In this document: piece after piece, positions 63,341 to 64,000 of the stretch
How positions within the stretch are numbered: position 1 is the stretch's first letter
Layout: every line of letters starts with the position of its first letter
Assembly (NCBI GenBank): GCA_017591395.1
Contig: WEDG01001298.1
Span: 1 to 64,000 of the forward strand
Reading direction: 5' to 3'
Length of the DNA: 64,000 nt
From: Schistocephalus solidus
Lineage: Eukaryota; Platyhelminthes; Cestoda; Diphyllobothriidea; Diphyllobothriidae
Notes under the pieces: model-generated
Database searches by the model: none
Told to the model about the DNA's origin: nothing
The model's input: the letters and a program-made list of their open reading frames with translations, nothing else
Made by a program: the position numbers and the translations under genes

Positions 63341-64000
63341 TTTTTCTCGTACAGGTGGTGAATGCTCCTGTGGCCGCCTCTAACAGGTCCCCAACTCTCA
63401 CCTTTGGCTCCTCAAAGTTGGGTTCTTCCCAGCGGCCACACCCCGGGCAACCGTCACGACCGGCGGGCTAAACCAGGTGAGGGTCTCAGGTGTTGTGTGT
63501 GCCTCCACACCCGGTATGTCTGACTCCCAAACTTCCCACCTCCCCCCTCTCAAAAAGTCCAACGGTGGGGGCAACAGCAACCCCGTAGGCGGCCCAGGCT
63601 AACTCGGGTCGTTCTCCTACAAAAACAAAACCTTGACACATAGTGGAGTTCGGCAGCCGTCTGGGATGTCCGATCAGCCCTATTTAGGGACAGCACTGCT
63701 TGCCTCCTCGCAGAGGAAGGGGCTAGAAAAGGTGCCCTAAACAAATGCTGGTTATCACGTCTTCTGCAGCCGGCCGCGGCTCGCAGATCGCAAAATACGC
63801 GGTCGTAAAACTCAAAAACAACAATATGCCTGTCCCCATCCCTAGGGCCATAACCTCCGGGCTGCTCGGGTGAGTCTGCTCACAATAGCAGCCTGGAATG
63901 TTCGTTACCTTTTAGACAATCTTAGAGCGACCGGCCGGAATGGAGAACGGCGCTAGTCCGTCGGGAACTGGCGCGCTACAAGGTGGACATTGCAGCTCTC
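63341..64000 (+). mobile_element. 5' part of a LINE (probably LINE D family), cut by window end
   Basis: GC-rich, C-rich leader typical of a LINE 5' UTR, then from about 63872 the start of an apurinic-type endonuclease: LTIAAWNVRYLLDNLR (AAWNVR is the first catalytic-block motif), and after a frameshift near 63950 LVRRELARYKVDIAAL. The continuation lies outside the window. I recall the LINE D family starting this way. Confidence 0.65.

Noticed and set aside
1..64000. Bacterial-type features (operons, ribosome binding sites, CRISPR, IS elements, rRNA)
   Set aside because: Spliced gene and eukaryotic retroelements throughout; no such features seen.

Overview
The window is eukaryotic. It holds one intact host gene, the spliceosome subunit SF3B3, split into 13 exons on the + strand (10520-23856), surrounded by dense retroelement debris. 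The best organism guess is a flatworm, most plausibly a diphyllobothriid-type tapeworm or a related neodermatan. Three things point there: introns of 33-38 bp at the 5' end of the gene with introns of 0.1-3.1 kb towards the 3' end (a pattern known from Schistosoma), abundant Penelope-like elements, and a LINE with C-terminal C2H2 zinc fingers that I associate from memory with tapeworm genomes. The species cannot be fixed from the sequence alone.

Layout. 1-515 is a TAC/CTA microsatellite. 3.9-7.9 kb is a decayed Ty3/Gypsy-type element with gag, protease, RT, RNase H and integrase remnants. 8.0-10.3 kb holds two degenerate CR1/Jockey-like LINE fragments on the minus strand that end about 230 bp before the SF3B3 start codon. 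10.5-23.9 kb is SF3B3, whose large introns carry repeats. 25-30 kb carries tRNA-derived SINEs, a fold-back repeat and telomere-like degenerate repeats. 30.2-32.3 kb is a better preserved CR1/Jockey-like LINE (minus). 37.2-40.2 kb is another LINE (plus) with zinc fingers. 43.4-48.3 kb is a large palindrome of two nearly identical Penelope-like elements (PLEs). 55.5-58.6 kb is a SINE cluster including a tandem 303-bp array. 57.3-58.2 kb and 59.8-61.5 kb are two further PLEs (minus). 63.3-64.0 kb is the 5' end of a LINE that runs off the window.

The most interesting signal is a set of hammerhead ribozyme motifs. One group lies inside the tRNA-derived SINEs, directly downstream of the tRNA-like head: a CTGATGA core, a GGCT/AGCC stem II, GAAA, a very short palindromic stem III and a six-pair stem I whose bases covary between copies. 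Two copies stand in tandem with a 303-bp period, so self-cleavage would release 303-nt monomers. A second group lies at or beyond the 3' ends of PLEs (59.9 kb and 57.4 kb on the minus strand), with mutated relatives at 29.4, 35.0, 48.2 and 53.3 kb. Hammerheads in schistosome Sm-alpha SINE-like satellites and in PLEs are established; the families here look like counterparts. Sequence reading supports the fold, not activity.

All gene calls come from reading translations and recalling protein families; no database search was run.
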